Assembly: GCF_018122735.1 (NCBI RefSeq)
Contig: NZ_JAGRRD010000001.1
Location: 3,775,475-3,839,474 of the forward strand
Length of the DNA: 64,000 nucleotides
Source: Azoarcus sp. L1K30
GTDB taxonomy: Bacteria > Pseudomonadota > Gammaproteobacteria > Burkholderiales > Rhodocyclaceae
Direction of reading: 5' to 3'
In this document: piece after piece, positions 43,307 to 53,101 of the stretch
Layout: the number at the start of each line of letters is the position of its first letter
How positions within the stretch are numbered: position 1 is the first letter of the stretch
The notes under the pieces: generated by a model
Database searches by the model: none
Seen by the model: the letters and a program-made list of their open reading frames with translations, nothing else
What the model was told of the DNA's origin: nothing
Position numbers and translations under genes: made by a program

Positions 43307-45304
43307 TCAGAATTCCACGCGCAGGCTCGCATGGGCGATCGGGCCGGACACGAGTGCGGGCAGATAGTCCGCATGATCGGGGCCGGCATTCGAGAGCGTG
43401 AGCGCAAATTCGTTTCGGGTCGGACCGACTTTGAAGCGGTGCGCAATGCGCAGGTCGGTGCGGTGATAGGCTGGCAACTGGTCAACCTTGCTGCGGTACC
43501 AGGACATGCTTCCGGTACGGTGATAGTTTGCGCTCACGGTCCAGTCGGGCACGGGGTTCCAGCTTGCAAGAATAGACCAGCTTGCGCGGGGCGCGGAGCG
43601 GACATAGCGGTCGTTGCTGCTGTCGATGTCGATCCGGCTGTAGTTCATGCCGAGCCAGGTCGCGATTGTTGGACGCCAGAGCACGGCCAGCTCGGCACCG
43701 CGCAGCGTGGCTTCACCAACGTTCTTTGCCATGGGGGCTTCCCACAGCGCTTTCGACGACAGAAACGGTGGGCGCGGCAAGGGGCTGTCGGCAGCCCTGA
43801 ACTGGATCAGATCGTCCGTCCTCTCCTCGAACACGCGCAGGTCGACGCTGGTCCGAATGGCAGCGTATTCGCCGAGATAGCCCAGTTCGCGAAAACGCAT
43901 GCGCTCGGCCTCGACGTCTGGCGCCGGCTGGTAGGAGTGTTTGAGCAGGATGTTGGTTAGCACTTCGGTAAAGCGCATGTCGGCATAGCGCTCGAAGGGC
44001 ACCGGGTTGCGGTAGGCCAGCCCGGTAGCAGCGCGCAGGGTGTGTCCGCCGCCCAGATGGTAATTGAGACCAAGTCGAGGTGAAAGCTGCGCATCGTCCC
44101 CCCCACTACGTTCCGCCATCGCACCGATGTTGGCGAGCAATTCTGGCGTGATGCTCCATTCGACGTTGCCGAACAGCCTGCTCGAGCGGTAGGCGAGCGC
44201 ATCCGTTCGCGCGAACATGCCCGGACTGCGAACCTTGTCTTCACGATAGCCTACGCCCCAGAGTGCACGCACATCACGTGCTGGATGCATAGTGTGCTCG
44301 AGTTCGATGTCATTGCGTGTGATATCGTTGTCATAGTTCACGTCGACATGCGCAAGCGGTGGAAAAAGCTGGAGCAGGGGCACATCGGCCGCGGTGAGGG
44401 TGTAGGCGTCGCGAGTGGATTCCTCCTGGTGCGAATAGGTGACGCTCAGCTCATCACCGCCATCCTGTTGCCAGCTCCAGCGCAGTTGGCCAAAGCTCAC
44501 TGCGCTACGTTGCGTGCGCACGGGGTCAGTGGTTCCAGGCATGTCGTTGCCAATCTGCTCGCGCAGCTTTACCGTGCCGGCCTGTAGTTCGAGGCGCTGG
44601 TTGGGTGCGAGCTGGAACTCCACCCGTAGGTCGCCGCGGTGACGGCGGTAGCTGTCGGCCAGCCCGGGGAGGCCTTCATCGCCTTCGAGGCCGGCGCTGA
44701 CGCGCATGGTCATGACGTCGGTGCCGTAGCCGAGGCTGACATTGCGGTCCTGGATACCGTTCTCGCCCTGGTCGATGCGAACTCTTGCCCTCGGGGTTTC
44801 CGCGGCCGTGCGGGTGATGATGTTCACCGTGCCCATGAACGCCTGGCTACCATAAGCGACCGTGTTGGTGCCGCGGAACACCTCGATGCGATCGATATCG
44901 TCGATGTCGACCGTCAGCTTGTTCCACTCGATCCCGCTGGTCACGTACGGCGCGTAGGCCGAACGTCCGTCGACCCGCACCAACATCCGGCGCGGCGCGT
45001 TGTCGGCCAGTCCGTGGTAGGTTGTGACGGGCTGGTGGCCATTGATGGCGCCCACCTGAAAACCGGGTACGAGGCGGAGCAGTTCCGGTATGGAGCGCGC
45101 GCCCGAGTTACGGATCATGTCGCGATCAATGACCGTGACCGCGCCTGGCGCGTCGCGCGTTGGTTGTGACAGGCGCGAGGCAGACAGCACGATCGGAAGC
45201 TCTCCGAGAAAATTCAGCTCAGGGAGATCGTCTTCTGCCGCCAGTGCGGGCATTATTCTCGCCACAAACGAGAGGGTCAGTAGAATCTTGCTGGAATGTC
45301 GCAC
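43307..45304 (-). CDS. TonB-dependent outer-membrane receptor
   Basis: About 665 residues. I choose the GTG at 45302-45304, which gives a signal peptide (VRHSSKILLTLSFVARIMPALAA). Plug domain follows: IVLSASRLSQPTRDAPGAVT, MIRNSGARSIPELLRLVPGF, and VDGRSAYAP; the rest is a 22-strand barrel ending in SLRVEF (C-terminal Phe). It imports a scarce ligand (iron chelate, cobalamin-like or other) with TonB energy. Six bases separate it from the binding-protein gene. Substrate class is not recognisable. The start codon is the uncertain part. Confidence 0.9.
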   Translation of the reverse strand: MRHSSKILLTLSFVARIMPALAAEDDLPELNFLGELPIVLSASRLSQPTRDAPGAVTVIDRDMIRNSGARSIPELLRLVPGFQVGAINGHQPVTTYHGLADNAPRRMLVRVDGRSAYAPYVTSGIEWNKLTVDIDDIDRIEVFRGTNTVAYGSQAFMGTVNIITRTAAETPRARVRIDQGENGIQDRNVSLGYGTDVMTMRVSAGLEGDEGLPGLADSYRRHRGDLRVEFQLAPNQRLELQAGTVKLREQIGNDMPGTTDPVRTQRSAVSFGQLRWSWQQDGGDELSVTYSHQEESTRDAYTLTAADVPLLQLFPPLAHVDVNYDNDITRNDIELEHTMHPARDVRALWGVGYREDKVRSPGMFARTDALAYRSSRLFGNVEWSITPELLANIGAMAERSGGDDAQLSPRLGLNYHLGGGHTLRAATGLAYRNPVPFERYADMRFTEVLTNILLKHSYQPAPDVEAERMRFRELGYLGEYAAIRTSVDLRVFEERTDDLIQFRAADSPLPRPPFLSSKALWEAPMAKNVGEATLRGAELAVLWRPTIATWLGMNYSRIDIDSSNDRYVRSAPRASWSILASWNPVPDWTVSANYHRTGSMSWYRSKVDQLPAYHRTDLRIAHRFKVGPTRNEFALTLSNAGPDHADYLPALVSGPIAHASLRVEF

Positions 45305-45467
45305 TTTGATCGCCTGAACATTATGACTTTCGTCATGGTGCACCCCGGGGTGCAGGATTGACCAGCGGGAATTTTCGCTGTTTTGACCCGATACTGATAG
45401 TGGGCAAGGCAGGGGTGATGTGTCTGTGATATGCTTCGCGCATCTTTTGCCCGGATGAAAGCAACTT
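45305..45467. promoter_or_regulatory. Divergent control region of the receptor/kinase module
   Basis: Contains a perfect 16-bp palindrome TGCACCCCGGGGTGCA (45339-45354), the inverted repeat ATGAC-TTTC-GTCAT (45323-45336), and an extended -10 motif TGATATGCT (45427-45435) for the regulator gene at 45468. Both palindromes lie close to the receptor start, so they are probable operators. Confidence 0.5.
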
Positions 45468-46109
45468 ATGGAGCCACTTGTGATCAAGATACTCGTCGTT
45501 GAGGATCATGCGCTTGTGCGTGAGGCCGTGGCACAGACGCTTTCCCGGCTGCAGGACGGCGTGGAATGCGTCGAGGCCAAGGGCGCAGACGATGCGCTGT
45601 CCAAGCTGGAGGCGTCCAGTGACTGGGACTTGGCCGTGATCGATCTGATGCTGCCGGACATGAACGGATTCTCGCTGCTTGCCGTCCTGGCAAAGCGCTT
45701 CCCTGACGTGCCCGCGATCGTGGTGTCGGCGATGGATGACGAGGCGTCAGTCCGTCGAGCCATCAAGGGCGGTGCGTCCGGGTTCGTGTCGAAGTCCAGT
45801 TCGAGCGAGGAAATGCTGCAGGCCGTGCGGGTGGTGCTTGGAGGTGGGGTGCATACGCCGGACAGTACGGACCGGGCGCCGGGGCGCCGTTCAGGCGCGC
45901 CCGTGAGCGAGCGCTTCGGCCTCACCGCAGCTCAGACCCGGGTGCTGGAACTGTTGGCCCAAGGCAAGACCAACCGCGAGATCGCCGATTTGCTCGGCTT
46001 GTCGGAAGGTACTGTGAAAGTGCACATGTCGGCAATCTTCCGCGCGCTTGGCGTGTCCAATCGCGCCCAGGCGCTTGTGGTCATCTCGCGGCACGGCACC
46101 CGGCTCTGA
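45468..46109 (+). CDS. NarL/FixJ-family response regulator
   Basis: 213 residues. Receiver residues 5-125 with E12/D13, phosphoacceptor Asp59 (LAVIDLMLPDMNG), Ser in VVSAMDD and Lys in FVSKSSS; LuxR-type HTH about residues 145-205 (TAAQTRVLELLAQGKTNREI, then LSEGTVKVHMSAIF). It is divergent from the receptor/kinase operon and is the likely output of the hybrid kinase. The alternative start is GTG 45480. A terminator follows at 46130. Confidence 0.94.
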   Translation: MEPLVIKILVVEDHALVREAVAQTLSRLQDGVECVEAKGADDALSKLEASSDWDLAVIDLMLPDMNGFSLLAVLAKRFPDVPAIVVSAMDDEASVRRAIKGGASGFVSKSSSSEEMLQAVRVVLGGGVHTPDSTDRAPGRRSGAPVSERFGLTAAQTRVLELLAQGKTNREIADLLGLSEGTVKVHMSAIFRALGVSNRAQALVVISRHGTRL

Positions 46110-46129
46110 GCGACGGTTGACTCTGCTTA

Positions 46130-46173
46130 CCCGGCAGCACTGGCGGTCGAGTGGTGCCGGGGCTGCATTTTTT
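46130..46173 (+). terminator. Terminator of the NarL-type regulator
   Basis: CCCGGCA-G-CACT ... AGTG-G-TGCCGGG (46130-46161) with one G/G mismatch and an 8-base loop, followed shortly by six T (46168-46173). Lies between convergent genes. Confidence 0.65.
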
Positions 46174-46207
46174 CAGGCATTTGCACCGCCTGGGCCCTGT
46201 GCCAGCG

Positions 46208-46915
46208 TCAGTGCGGACGACGCGAGGTGACGCTCAGGCGCATCGGCATTTCCGCCGCGGGCAGTCGTTCGCCAGGGACGGATTCGTCTCTGACCTCGCA
46301 GCTGTCGCCGATGTCGATCTCCAATATTTCGAGAACTTGACGCGCAACCGCGCGGCAGGCGTTCGCAAGCGGGGTCGGTAGCTGTTCAGGGACCTGCTTC
46401 TGCAGCAGCAGCTTAGAAGCGGAAAGCGCGCCGACCGGATTCAGGATCCGATGCCGGTACGCGGCCATCAACTGCGCCACATTGCGATCGGCCGCATCCC
46501 GCTGCCACGCATTACTGGGCCATTGAGACGGCACTGCATAGGCGCGAGGGAACATCTCCAGATCGCGAATGACGGTGCGGATGTCTTCATGCGACTCGCG
46601 GAACGGCAGCAGCACGATGTCCGACATCGCATAGAGCTTGCGGTCCATCTCGGTGCGGTTGCCCCCGCCATCGATGATGCCGATCCACTCGTCGAGCATG
46701 CGCAGCTTGTCCACGACCTTGGTCAGGGCGTCACGGGTGCGGGCATCGGCAGTGATGTAGCGCCTTCCGTCAGGGGAGAGCGGTTCGCGGGAAGTGTCGG
46801 TCAGTACGCAGGCGGAGCGATGCCCGAGCAGGCCGAGCCCCTGGCACAGCATGTGCGAGAGCGTCGTCTTGCCGGTACCGCCCTTGTTGCCGATCACGCA
46901 GATGATCTCAGCCAT
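46208..46915 (-). CDS. Orphan ParA/MinD-like P-loop ATPase
   Basis: 235 residues. Deviant Walker A near the N-terminus (ICVIGNKGGTGKTTLSH), then the loop IIDGGGNRTEMDRK and a switch-like region IVLLPFRESHED. No ParB-like gene, centromere-like repeats or flagellar/chemotaxis genes are next to it. The start at 46913-46915 is chosen for the P-loop position; a longer open frame upstream has no similarity. It could position a protein complex or be a remnant of a plasmid or phage partition system; role unknown. Confidence 0.8.
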   Translation of the reverse strand: MAEIICVIGNKGGTGKTTLSHMLCQGLGLLGHRSACVLTDTSREPLSPDGRRYITADARTRDALTKVVDKLRMLDEWIGIIDGGGNRTEMDRKLYAMSDIVLLPFRESHEDIRTVIRDLEMFPRAYAVPSQWPSNAWQRDAADRNVAQLMAAYRHRILNPVGALSASKLLLQKQVPEQLPTPLANACRAVARQVLEILEIDIGDSCEVRDESVPGERLPAAEMPMRLSVTSRRPH

Positions 46916-47012
46916 GAATCCAATCCTCAACTCTGGCAATGGGTTGCCGTACGCTTGCATTATTGCGCTTTCCTGCGCTGCTGCAGGCGCAGAAAAGCGC
47001 CTGTTCGTCTGG

Positions 47013-47768
47013 CTAATTCCGCGCTTTCGGTACCTTGATGCGATAGACGAAAAGCCGCGTACGACGACGATCGTCCACCTCGATGACACGTTCTGGCTTG
47101 CAGTCCGGCACCTGGAAGCTGTTACTGATCAATATGCTTCCGGGCGGCATCTCGGCTGTCGCCTTGCGCCACACCGCAGCCATGGGCACCGGCGAGAGAA
47201 AAGCATACACCACGTCCTTCCCCTGCCACGAGTGCTGAAAGAAATCGCCGCGATGCCATGCCAGGTTCGCCATGGTCCGGCCTTGTATCCAGCCCAGTGC
47301 CCAAGGCCCGGGCGCGCTCTCGATGCCGGCAAAGTGGCAGTCGGGGCGCAGCCGGGCAAGCACGCGTAGCAGCGATCCGGTGCCGCTGCCGATGTCGAGA
47401 ACCTGCGCGGGGCGATCCGGAGGCAGCAGGTCTGCCACCGCCGCCGCGGTCTTGCGATTGCTCAGGTAGAGCGGCACCTGAGTACGGAAGCTGCTCCAGT
47501 AGATCAGCGCCAGCGTGATGAAGGCCGCCAGATACCAGCCCGGCGCGAGTGCCAGTGTGCGCATCGCCAGCGCGAGTGGCACGAACAGCAGGTGGATCGG
47601 CAGCCACCAGCGCGCACTTCGAAGCAGGGCGGCAACCATTACGGCGCCAATCGCCTGCGCGAGCGCCAACGGCCACAGGCCGGGAGGCAGCAGTCCCGCC
47701 AGGCCCATCAACCAGGCGATGAGGCCGCCCGCGAGCTGAGACGCGAGGGCTTTGAGGGCAGGAGGCAT
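47013..47768 (-). CDS. Membrane-anchored class I SAM-dependent methyltransferase
   Basis: 251 residues. The first about 90 residues hold three or four hydrophobic segments (LASQLAGGLIAWLMGLAGLL and others), followed by a Rossmann-like methyltransferase domain with motif I VLDIGSGTGSLL and an acidic end of the second strand (FAGIESAPGP). Methyl acceptor unknown; some relatives with an N-terminal membrane part act on lipids or quinones. Same strand as the ParA-like gene, 97 bases apart. Confidence 0.8.
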   Translation of the reverse strand: MPPALKALASQLAGGLIAWLMGLAGLLPPGLWPLALAQAIGAVMVAALLRSARWWLPIHLLFVPLALAMRTLALAPGWYLAAFITLALIYWSSFRTQVPLYLSNRKTAAAVADLLPPDRPAQVLDIGSGTGSLLRVLARLRPDCHFAGIESAPGPWALGWIQGRTMANLAWHRGDFFQHSWQGKDVVYAFLSPVPMAAVWRKATAEMPPGSILISNSFQVPDCKPERVIEVDDRRRTRLFVYRIKVPKARN

Positions 47769-47843
47769 GAGGGCACGTGCGATCGACAGGGGTCGCCATC
47801 ATAGCGAACCCGCTGTCGCGCTGTGTATTCTGATCAATAGTGT

Positions 47844-50800
47844 TCAGGCGACGCGCGCGGGCACGCCGTCGGCGCTGCGCCACCGGGTCATCAGGCGTTC
47901 GCGCTTTTGTGCGGCAAGTGCCATGTTGCGCATCTTGACGTGACCGAAACCGCGAATATCCTGAGGCAGGGCTGCGATCTCCAGTGCCAGCGGCAGTCGC
48001 GTGTAGCCGAGCGTATCGAGCAGTTCGGCGATGTCGCGCTCGTACTCGGTAATGAGCGCACGCTCCGCGCGTCGCTCTGCAGTGCGCCCGAACGGATCCC
48101 AGCGCGTACCCCGCAGTCCCTTGAGCTTTGCCAGTACCCGGAAGACTCGCATCATGCCTTCCCCGAAAGCCTTCTTGGGGATGCGTCCGGTCAGGGGGTC
48201 GAGGCGCGAAACCAGTGGCGGAGCAAGATGGAAACGCACGTCGAAGTCGCCTTCGAAAGTCGCATGGATTTTTTGCCAGAAGGCGGGATCGGTGTACAGG
48301 CGTGCGACTTCGTACTCGTCCTTGTACGCAAGAAGCTTGAAATAGGTCTGAGCAACGGTCTCGGCCAGACGGCTGCTGTGCCTGCTCACGCGCAGCGCTT
48401 CGGCCTCCTGCACCCGTGTCACGAGGAGGCGATAGCGCTCGGCATAGGCCGCATCCTGATAGGCGGTGAGAAATTCGACACGTTTCGTCACCAGCTCATC
48501 GAGCGTCGGTGGCCGGATCGGGATGGCGTGCTGCGGCTGCATGAAGCGCTGGACGGCCGCAAGATCGTGCGCTGCCCGGCGGCCCCACAGGAACGCACGG
48601 CGGTTCATGTCGAGTGCGACACCATTGAGCTCGATGGCCTGCATCAGCGCATCGTGGGAAACCGGCACCATGCCCTTTTGCCATGCATAGCCAAGCAGGA
48701 ACAGATTGGTGGCGATGGCGTCGCCGAGCAATGCGGTCGCCAGCCCCTGTGCATCGACGAAGTCGACGTTGTCGCCCCCTGTGGCTTCCCGAACGACCTC
48801 CTGCATCTTGTCGAGTGGGAACTGCCAGTCGGGATCGTGGGCAAAGTCAGACGTCGGCGTCTCGGCGACGTTGATGACCGCGCGGGTGTGCCGGGCCGAC
48901 ATCTTTGCCAGCGCCTCGACGCTGGCACTGACGATCACATCGCCGCCGATGACGGCATTGGCCTCTCCGGCGGCGATGCGCACCGCGTGGAGATCGTCGG
49001 GCCGGTCGGCAATGCGGATGTGGCTGTACACCGAGCCCCCTTTCTGGGCGAGGCCGGTCATGTCGAGTACGGTCACGCCCTTGCCGTCGAGGTGGGCGGC
49101 CATGCCGATGAGGGCGCCGATGGTGACCACGCCGGTGCCGCCGACACCGGTCACCATGATGCCGAAGGGGCGCGCGGTATCCGCGAGCGCCGGGTCCGGC
49201 AGCGCGGCGAAGTGTGACTCATCGGCCTGCAGGGCACTGCCCTTGCGCACCCTGCCGCCTTCGATCGTGATGAAGCTCGGACAGAAGCCGTTGAGGCAGG
49301 AGTAGTCCTTATTGCAGGAGGACTGATCGATCGCTCGCTTGCGTCCGAGCTCGGTCTCGACCGGTACGATGGACATGCAGTTCGACTGCTCCCCGCAGTC
49401 GCCGCAGCCCTCGCATACCGCTTCGTTGATGAACACGCGCCGGGCCGGGTCGGGGAAGGTGCCGCGCTTCCTGCGTCGGCGCTTTTCGGCGGCGCAGGTC
49501 TGGTCGTAGATCAGTGCGGTGACGCCGCCCGAGGCGCGCAATTCGCGCTGGATAGCGTCGAGTTCGTCACGATGGCGAACGGGAACGTGCGGGATGTCGG
49601 CGGGACCGTACGCGCGCTCGGTGCCGTCGGTGACCACGACGATGTTGTGGACACCCTCGGCTTCGAGCTGGCGCACGATCAATGGCACCGTCAATACGCC
49701 GTCATGCGGCTGGCCGCCGGTCATCGCCACGGCGTCGTTGTACAGAATCTTGTAGGTGATATTCACCTTAGCCGCCACGGCCTGCCGAATGGCAAGCAGT
49801 CCGGAGTGGAAATAGGTGCCGTCGCCCAGGTTGGCGAAGATGTGCTTCTCGTTGGTGAAGGGCGCCTGTCCTACCCAGGGCACGCCCTCGCCGCCCATCT
49901 GGGTGAAGGTGCCGGTGCGCCGCTCGGGCATCCACGTCACCATGTAATGGCAGCCGATGCCTGCCAGGGCACGACTGCCTTCCGGGACGTGGGTCGACGT
50001 GTTGTGCGGACAGCCGGAGCAGAAGGTCGGTACGCGGTCAATCGTAATCGTCCGCCCGGCGAGCGAGCGCTCCTTGGCCTGGAGAAAGGTGAGCCGGGCC
50101 TGGATCCGCTCCGAGGTGAAGAAACGCTCGATGCGGGCCGCGATCACGCGCGCGATCATGGCCGGCGTGAGTTCGCCGGCTGCAGGCAACAGCCATTCTC
50201 CGTGATCGACGGTGCCGTCACTGTGGGCGATGTGCGCCCATTCACCCTTTTCGTCGAATTTGCCGATGACGCGCGGGCGTACGTCTTCGCGCCAGTTGTA
50301 GAGCTCTTCCTTGAGCTGGTATTCGAGCAGCTGGCGCTTTTCTTCGACGACGAGTATCTCGTCGAGGCCGTCGGCGAACTGGCGCACGCCGTCGGCCTCG
50401 AGAGGCCACACCATGCCGACCTTGTAGAGGCGAATGCCGATCTCGGCAGCGAGTCCTTCGTCGATGCCGAGATCGTCGAAGGCCTGACGCACGTCGAGAT
50501 AACTCTTGCCACAGGTGATGATGCCCAGTCGTGCCGAAGGCGAGTCGATGACGACCTGGTTGAGGTGGTTTGCACGGGCATAGGCGAGCGCCGCATACAA
50601 TTTGAAGTGCAACAGGCGCTTTTCCTGAACCAATGGCGGATCCGGCCAGCGGATGTTCAGTCCGTCGGCCGGAATCGCGAAATCCGCCGGGATCACGACC
50701 TGCACCCGAGCCGGGTCTACGTCGACCGAGGCCGAGGTTTCAACGGTGTCGGCCAGGGCCTTGAATGCCACCCAGCAGCCCGAGTAACGCGACAAGGCAT

Positions 50801-51380
50801 AACCATGCACGCCGAAGTCGATGTATTCCTGGACGCCGGCCGGCGCCAGCACCGGCATCATCATCGACTTGAAGAAGTGATCGGTCTGATGCGGCAGCGT
50901 GGATGACTTGGCCGCGTGGTCGTCGCCGGCGATGACCAGCACGCCACCATGTTTCGACGACCCGGCCGCATTTCCATGGCGAAACACGTCGCCGCTGCGG
51001 TCGACACCGGGCCCCTTGCCGTACCACATGGCGAATACGCCTTCGTACTTGGCCTGCGGCGACAGGTTGACCTGCTGCGAACCCCAGACTGCGGTGGCGG
51101 CGAGGTCCTCATTGATGCCGGGCTGGAACACGATGTCGTGGCTTTCGAGGTGCTTCTTCGCTTTCCACAGCGTCTGATCGAGACCGCCCAGCGGCGATCC
51201 GCGGTAGCCCGATACGAAGCCGGCGGTGTTCAGCCCGGCGGCGCGGTCGCGTTCCTTCTGGATCATCAGCAGGCGCACGAGCGCCTGGTAGCCGGTCAGA
51301 TAGACGCGACCGGAGACTCGGGTGTATTTGTCCTCGAGGCTGGGCGTCGGTGCGCTGCCAAGCGGATCTGCTTCGGCCAT
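47844..51380 (-). CDS. Indolepyruvate ferredoxin oxidoreductase, fused alpha-gamma form
   Basis: 1178 residues, IorA and IorB fused as in many proteobacteria. N-terminal pyrimidine-binding part (RVYLTGYQALVRL), TPP-binding motif around GDGTYFHSGLLAIRQ and NDAVAMTGGQPHDG, a ferredoxin-like insert with many Cys (CEGCGDCGEQSNC; CNKDYSCLNGFC), and the gamma domain GVGGTGVVTIGALIGMAAH. It decarboxylates arylpyruvates (indolepyruvate, phenylpyruvate) to aryl-acetyl-CoA with ferredoxin, in aromatic amino-acid degradation. Start at 51378-51380, with GAGGAG upstream. A near-palindrome CCAAAAAT/ATTTTCGG (51394-51412) lies just before it. Confidence 0.92.
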   Translation of the reverse strand: MAEADPLGSAPTPSLEDKYTRVSGRVYLTGYQALVRLLMIQKERDRAAGLNTAGFVSGYRGSPLGGLDQTLWKAKKHLESHDIVFQPGINEDLAATAVWGSQQVNLSPQAKYEGVFAMWYGKGPGVDRSGDVFRHGNAAGSSKHGGVLVIAGDDHAAKSSTLPHQTDHFFKSMMMPVLAPAGVQEYIDFGVHGYALSRYSGCWVAFKALADTVETSASVDVDPARVQVVIPADFAIPADGLNIRWPDPPLVQEKRLLHFKLYAALAYARANHLNQVVIDSPSARLGIITCGKSYLDVRQAFDDLGIDEGLAAEIGIRLYKVGMVWPLEADGVRQFADGLDEILVVEEKRQLLEYQLKEELYNWREDVRPRVIGKFDEKGEWAHIAHSDGTVDHGEWLLPAAGELTPAMIARVIAARIERFFTSERIQARLTFLQAKERSLAGRTITIDRVPTFCSGCPHNTSTHVPEGSRALAGIGCHYMVTWMPERRTGTFTQMGGEGVPWVGQAPFTNEKHIFANLGDGTYFHSGLLAIRQAVAAKVNITYKILYNDAVAMTGGQPHDGVLTVPLIVRQLEAEGVHNIVVVTDGTERAYGPADIPHVPVRHRDELDAIQRELRASGGVTALIYDQTCAAEKRRRRKRGTFPDPARRVFINEAVCEGCGDCGEQSNCMSIVPVETELGRKRAIDQSSCNKDYSCLNGFCPSFITIEGGRVRKGSALQADESHFAALPDPALADTARPFGIMVTGVGGTGVVTIGALIGMAAHLDGKGVTVLDMTGLAQKGGSVYSHIRIADRPDDLHAVRIAAGEANAVIGGDVIVSASVEALAKMSARHTRAVINVAETPTSDFAHDPDWQFPLDKMQEVVREATGGDNVDFVDAQGLATALLGDAIATNLFLLGYAWQKGMVPVSHDALMQAIELNGVALDMNRRAFLWGRRAAHDLAAVQRFMQPQHAIPIRPPTLDELVTKRVEFLTAYQDAAYAERYRLLVTRVQEAEALRVSRHSSRLAETVAQTYFKLLAYKDEYEVARLYTDPAFWQKIHATFEGDFDVRFHLAPPLVSRLDPLTGRIPKKAFGEGMMRVFRVLAKLKGLRGTRWDPFGRTAERRAERALITEYERDIAELLDTLGYTRLPLALEIAALPQDIRGFGHVKMRNMALAAQKRERLMTRWRSADGVPARVA

Positions 51381-51563
51381 GGCTGGACTCCTCCCAAAAA
51401 TCGTATTTTCGGAGTGCTGCACGTTGCGTCCACCGTGCGCCTCGTGGGCGGACGACGGGCGAATGCAGGCAGGTTAGTCGCGCACAGCGGGCGACTCAAT
51501 CCTTGGATACCCTAACCAGTGCAAAGGTTGCCGAAGCAATGTCGCGGCAGCGGCCGTCGGCGT

Positions 51564-52973
51564 TCAGGCCGGTGGCAGGATCTTGCCCGGATTAAGCAAA
51601 TTGTCCGGGTCGAGGGCTTGCTTGAGCAGGCGCATGGCGTCGATGGCCGCGCTGCCGTGCTCTTCGAGCAGGAAGGCCTGCTTGCCGATACCAATGCCGT
51701 GCTCGCCGGTGCAGGTGCCGCCGAGTGCGAGCGCGCGCTGCACGATGCGGTTGTTGAGCGCCTCGGCGCGCGCGATCTCAACCTCGTCCGCGGGGTCGAC
51801 AAGGATGATGGTGTGGAAATTGCCGTCGCCGACGTGGCCGACAATGGGGGCGATGAAGCCTGAAGCGTCGATGTCGTCACGGGTGCCGGCGATGCACTCG
51901 GCCAGTTTCGAGATCGGCACGCACACGTCGGTGGTGACGCCGCGGCAGCCGGGGCGCAGGTTCAGGCTGGCGAAATACACGTCGTGACGCGCTGCCCACA
52001 GCCGGCTGCGGTCTTCCGGACGGCTGGCCCAGTCGAACGCAAGCCCGCCATGATCCGCTGCGATTTCCTGCACCGTCTGCGCCTGTTCTTCCACGCTCGC
52101 CGGCGAGCCATGAAACTCGAAGAACAGCATCGGAGACTCGTGCAGCGTGGTCTTGCTGTAGCGGTTGATCGCCTGCACGGTGAGGGCATCGACGAGCTCG
52201 ATGCGCGCCACCGGCACGCCGAGCTGTATCGTCTGGATCACCGTGTTGACGGCGCTGACGATATCGGGGAAGGCGCAGGTGGCGGCAGAAACCGCTTCGG
52301 GCAACGGATGCAGCCGCACCGTGAGCTCGGTGGTGATGGCCAGTGTCCCCTCCGAGCCAACCAGCAGATGTGTGAGGTCGTAACCGGCAGAGGACTTGCG
52401 TGCCCGGCCGCCGGTGCGAATCACGCGGCCGTCGGCCAGCACCGCAGTCATGCCCAGTACGTTTTCGCGCATGGTGCCGTAGCGTACGGCATTGGTGCCC
52501 GAGGCGCGTGTGGCAGCCATGCCGCCAATGCTGGCATCGGCACCCGGGTCGATGGGGAAGAACAGGCCGGTGCCATGCAGCGCGGCGTTGAGCTGCTTGC
52601 GGGTGACGCCGGGCTGGACGACGACGTCCATGTCCTCGGGATGGATGGAGAGCACCTGGTTCATCTCCGAGAAGTCGATGCAGACTCCACCGTGGATGGC
52701 GAGGATATGGCCTTCGAGAGAGCTGCCGACGCCGAACGGGATGATCGGCACCGCGTGCTCGCGGCAGGCCTCGACGATGGCGACGACGTCTTCGGTGCTG
52801 TGCGCAAACACGACCGCGTCCGGCAGTGCGTCGGGGAAGTGCGATTCGTCGTGGCCGTGATGGGCGCGTACGCCTTCGGCGGTGGTGAAGCGTGTGCCGA
52901 AGCGCTCGGTCAGCGTGTCGATGAAGGCCTGCGGCAGCGGTTTGCGGAAAGTGTGGGGCGCGTTCATGTTCAT
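51564..52973 (-). CDS. FAD-linked oxidase, D-lactate dehydrogenase/glycolate oxidase type
   Basis: 469 residues of the GlcD/LDHD group: PCMH-type FAD-binding domain ([49 protein letters not shown]) and the C-terminal cap with [10 protein letters not shown] and [14 protein letters not shown]. It oxidises a D-2-hydroxyacid (D-lactate or D-2-hydroxyglutarate) and gives electrons to a quinone or flavoprotein. No Fe-S partner gene (glcF) is next to it, as in the stand-alone eukaryotic-type LDHD. Same strand as the oxidoreductase, 183 bases apart. Confidence 0.92.
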   Translation of the reverse strand: MNMNAPHTFRKPLPQAFIDTLTERFGTRFTTAEGVRAHHGHDESHFPDALPDAVVFAHSTEDVVAIVEACREHAVPIIPFGVGSSLEGHILAIHGGVCIDFSEMNQVLSIHPEDMDVVVQPGVTRKQLNAALHGTGLFFPIDPGADASIGGMAATRASGTNAVRYGTMRENVLGMTAVLADGRVIRTGGRARKSSAGYDLTHLLVGSEGTLAITTELTVRLHPLPEAVSAATCAFPDIVSAVNTVIQTIQLGVPVARIELVDALTVQAINRYSKTTLHESPMLFFEFHGSPASVEEQAQTVQEIAADHGGLAFDWASRPEDRSRLWAARHDVYFASLNLRPGCRGVTTDVCVPISKLAECIAGTRDDIDASGFIAPIVGHVGDGNFHTIILVDPADEVEIARAEALNNRIVQRALALGGTCTGEHGIGIGKQAFLLEEHGSAAIDAMRLLKQALDPDNLLNPGKILPPA

Positions 52974-53101
52974 CTCGCGGACAGTCGAGTCCTGATTATC
53001 GGCCTTTGCGACGCTGGATGAAATGCCGGGCCGTGCGTGCTGCCATGCCCGAGCGCCCGATTAGGTGCTTAAATGGCGGGCCCCTGTATGCGATCGCCAA
53101 C

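Noticed and set aside
46984-47003. Hairpin CAGGCGC/GCGCCTG as terminator of the methyltransferase gene
   Set aside because: No T-run follows on either strand, so support for termination is too weak.
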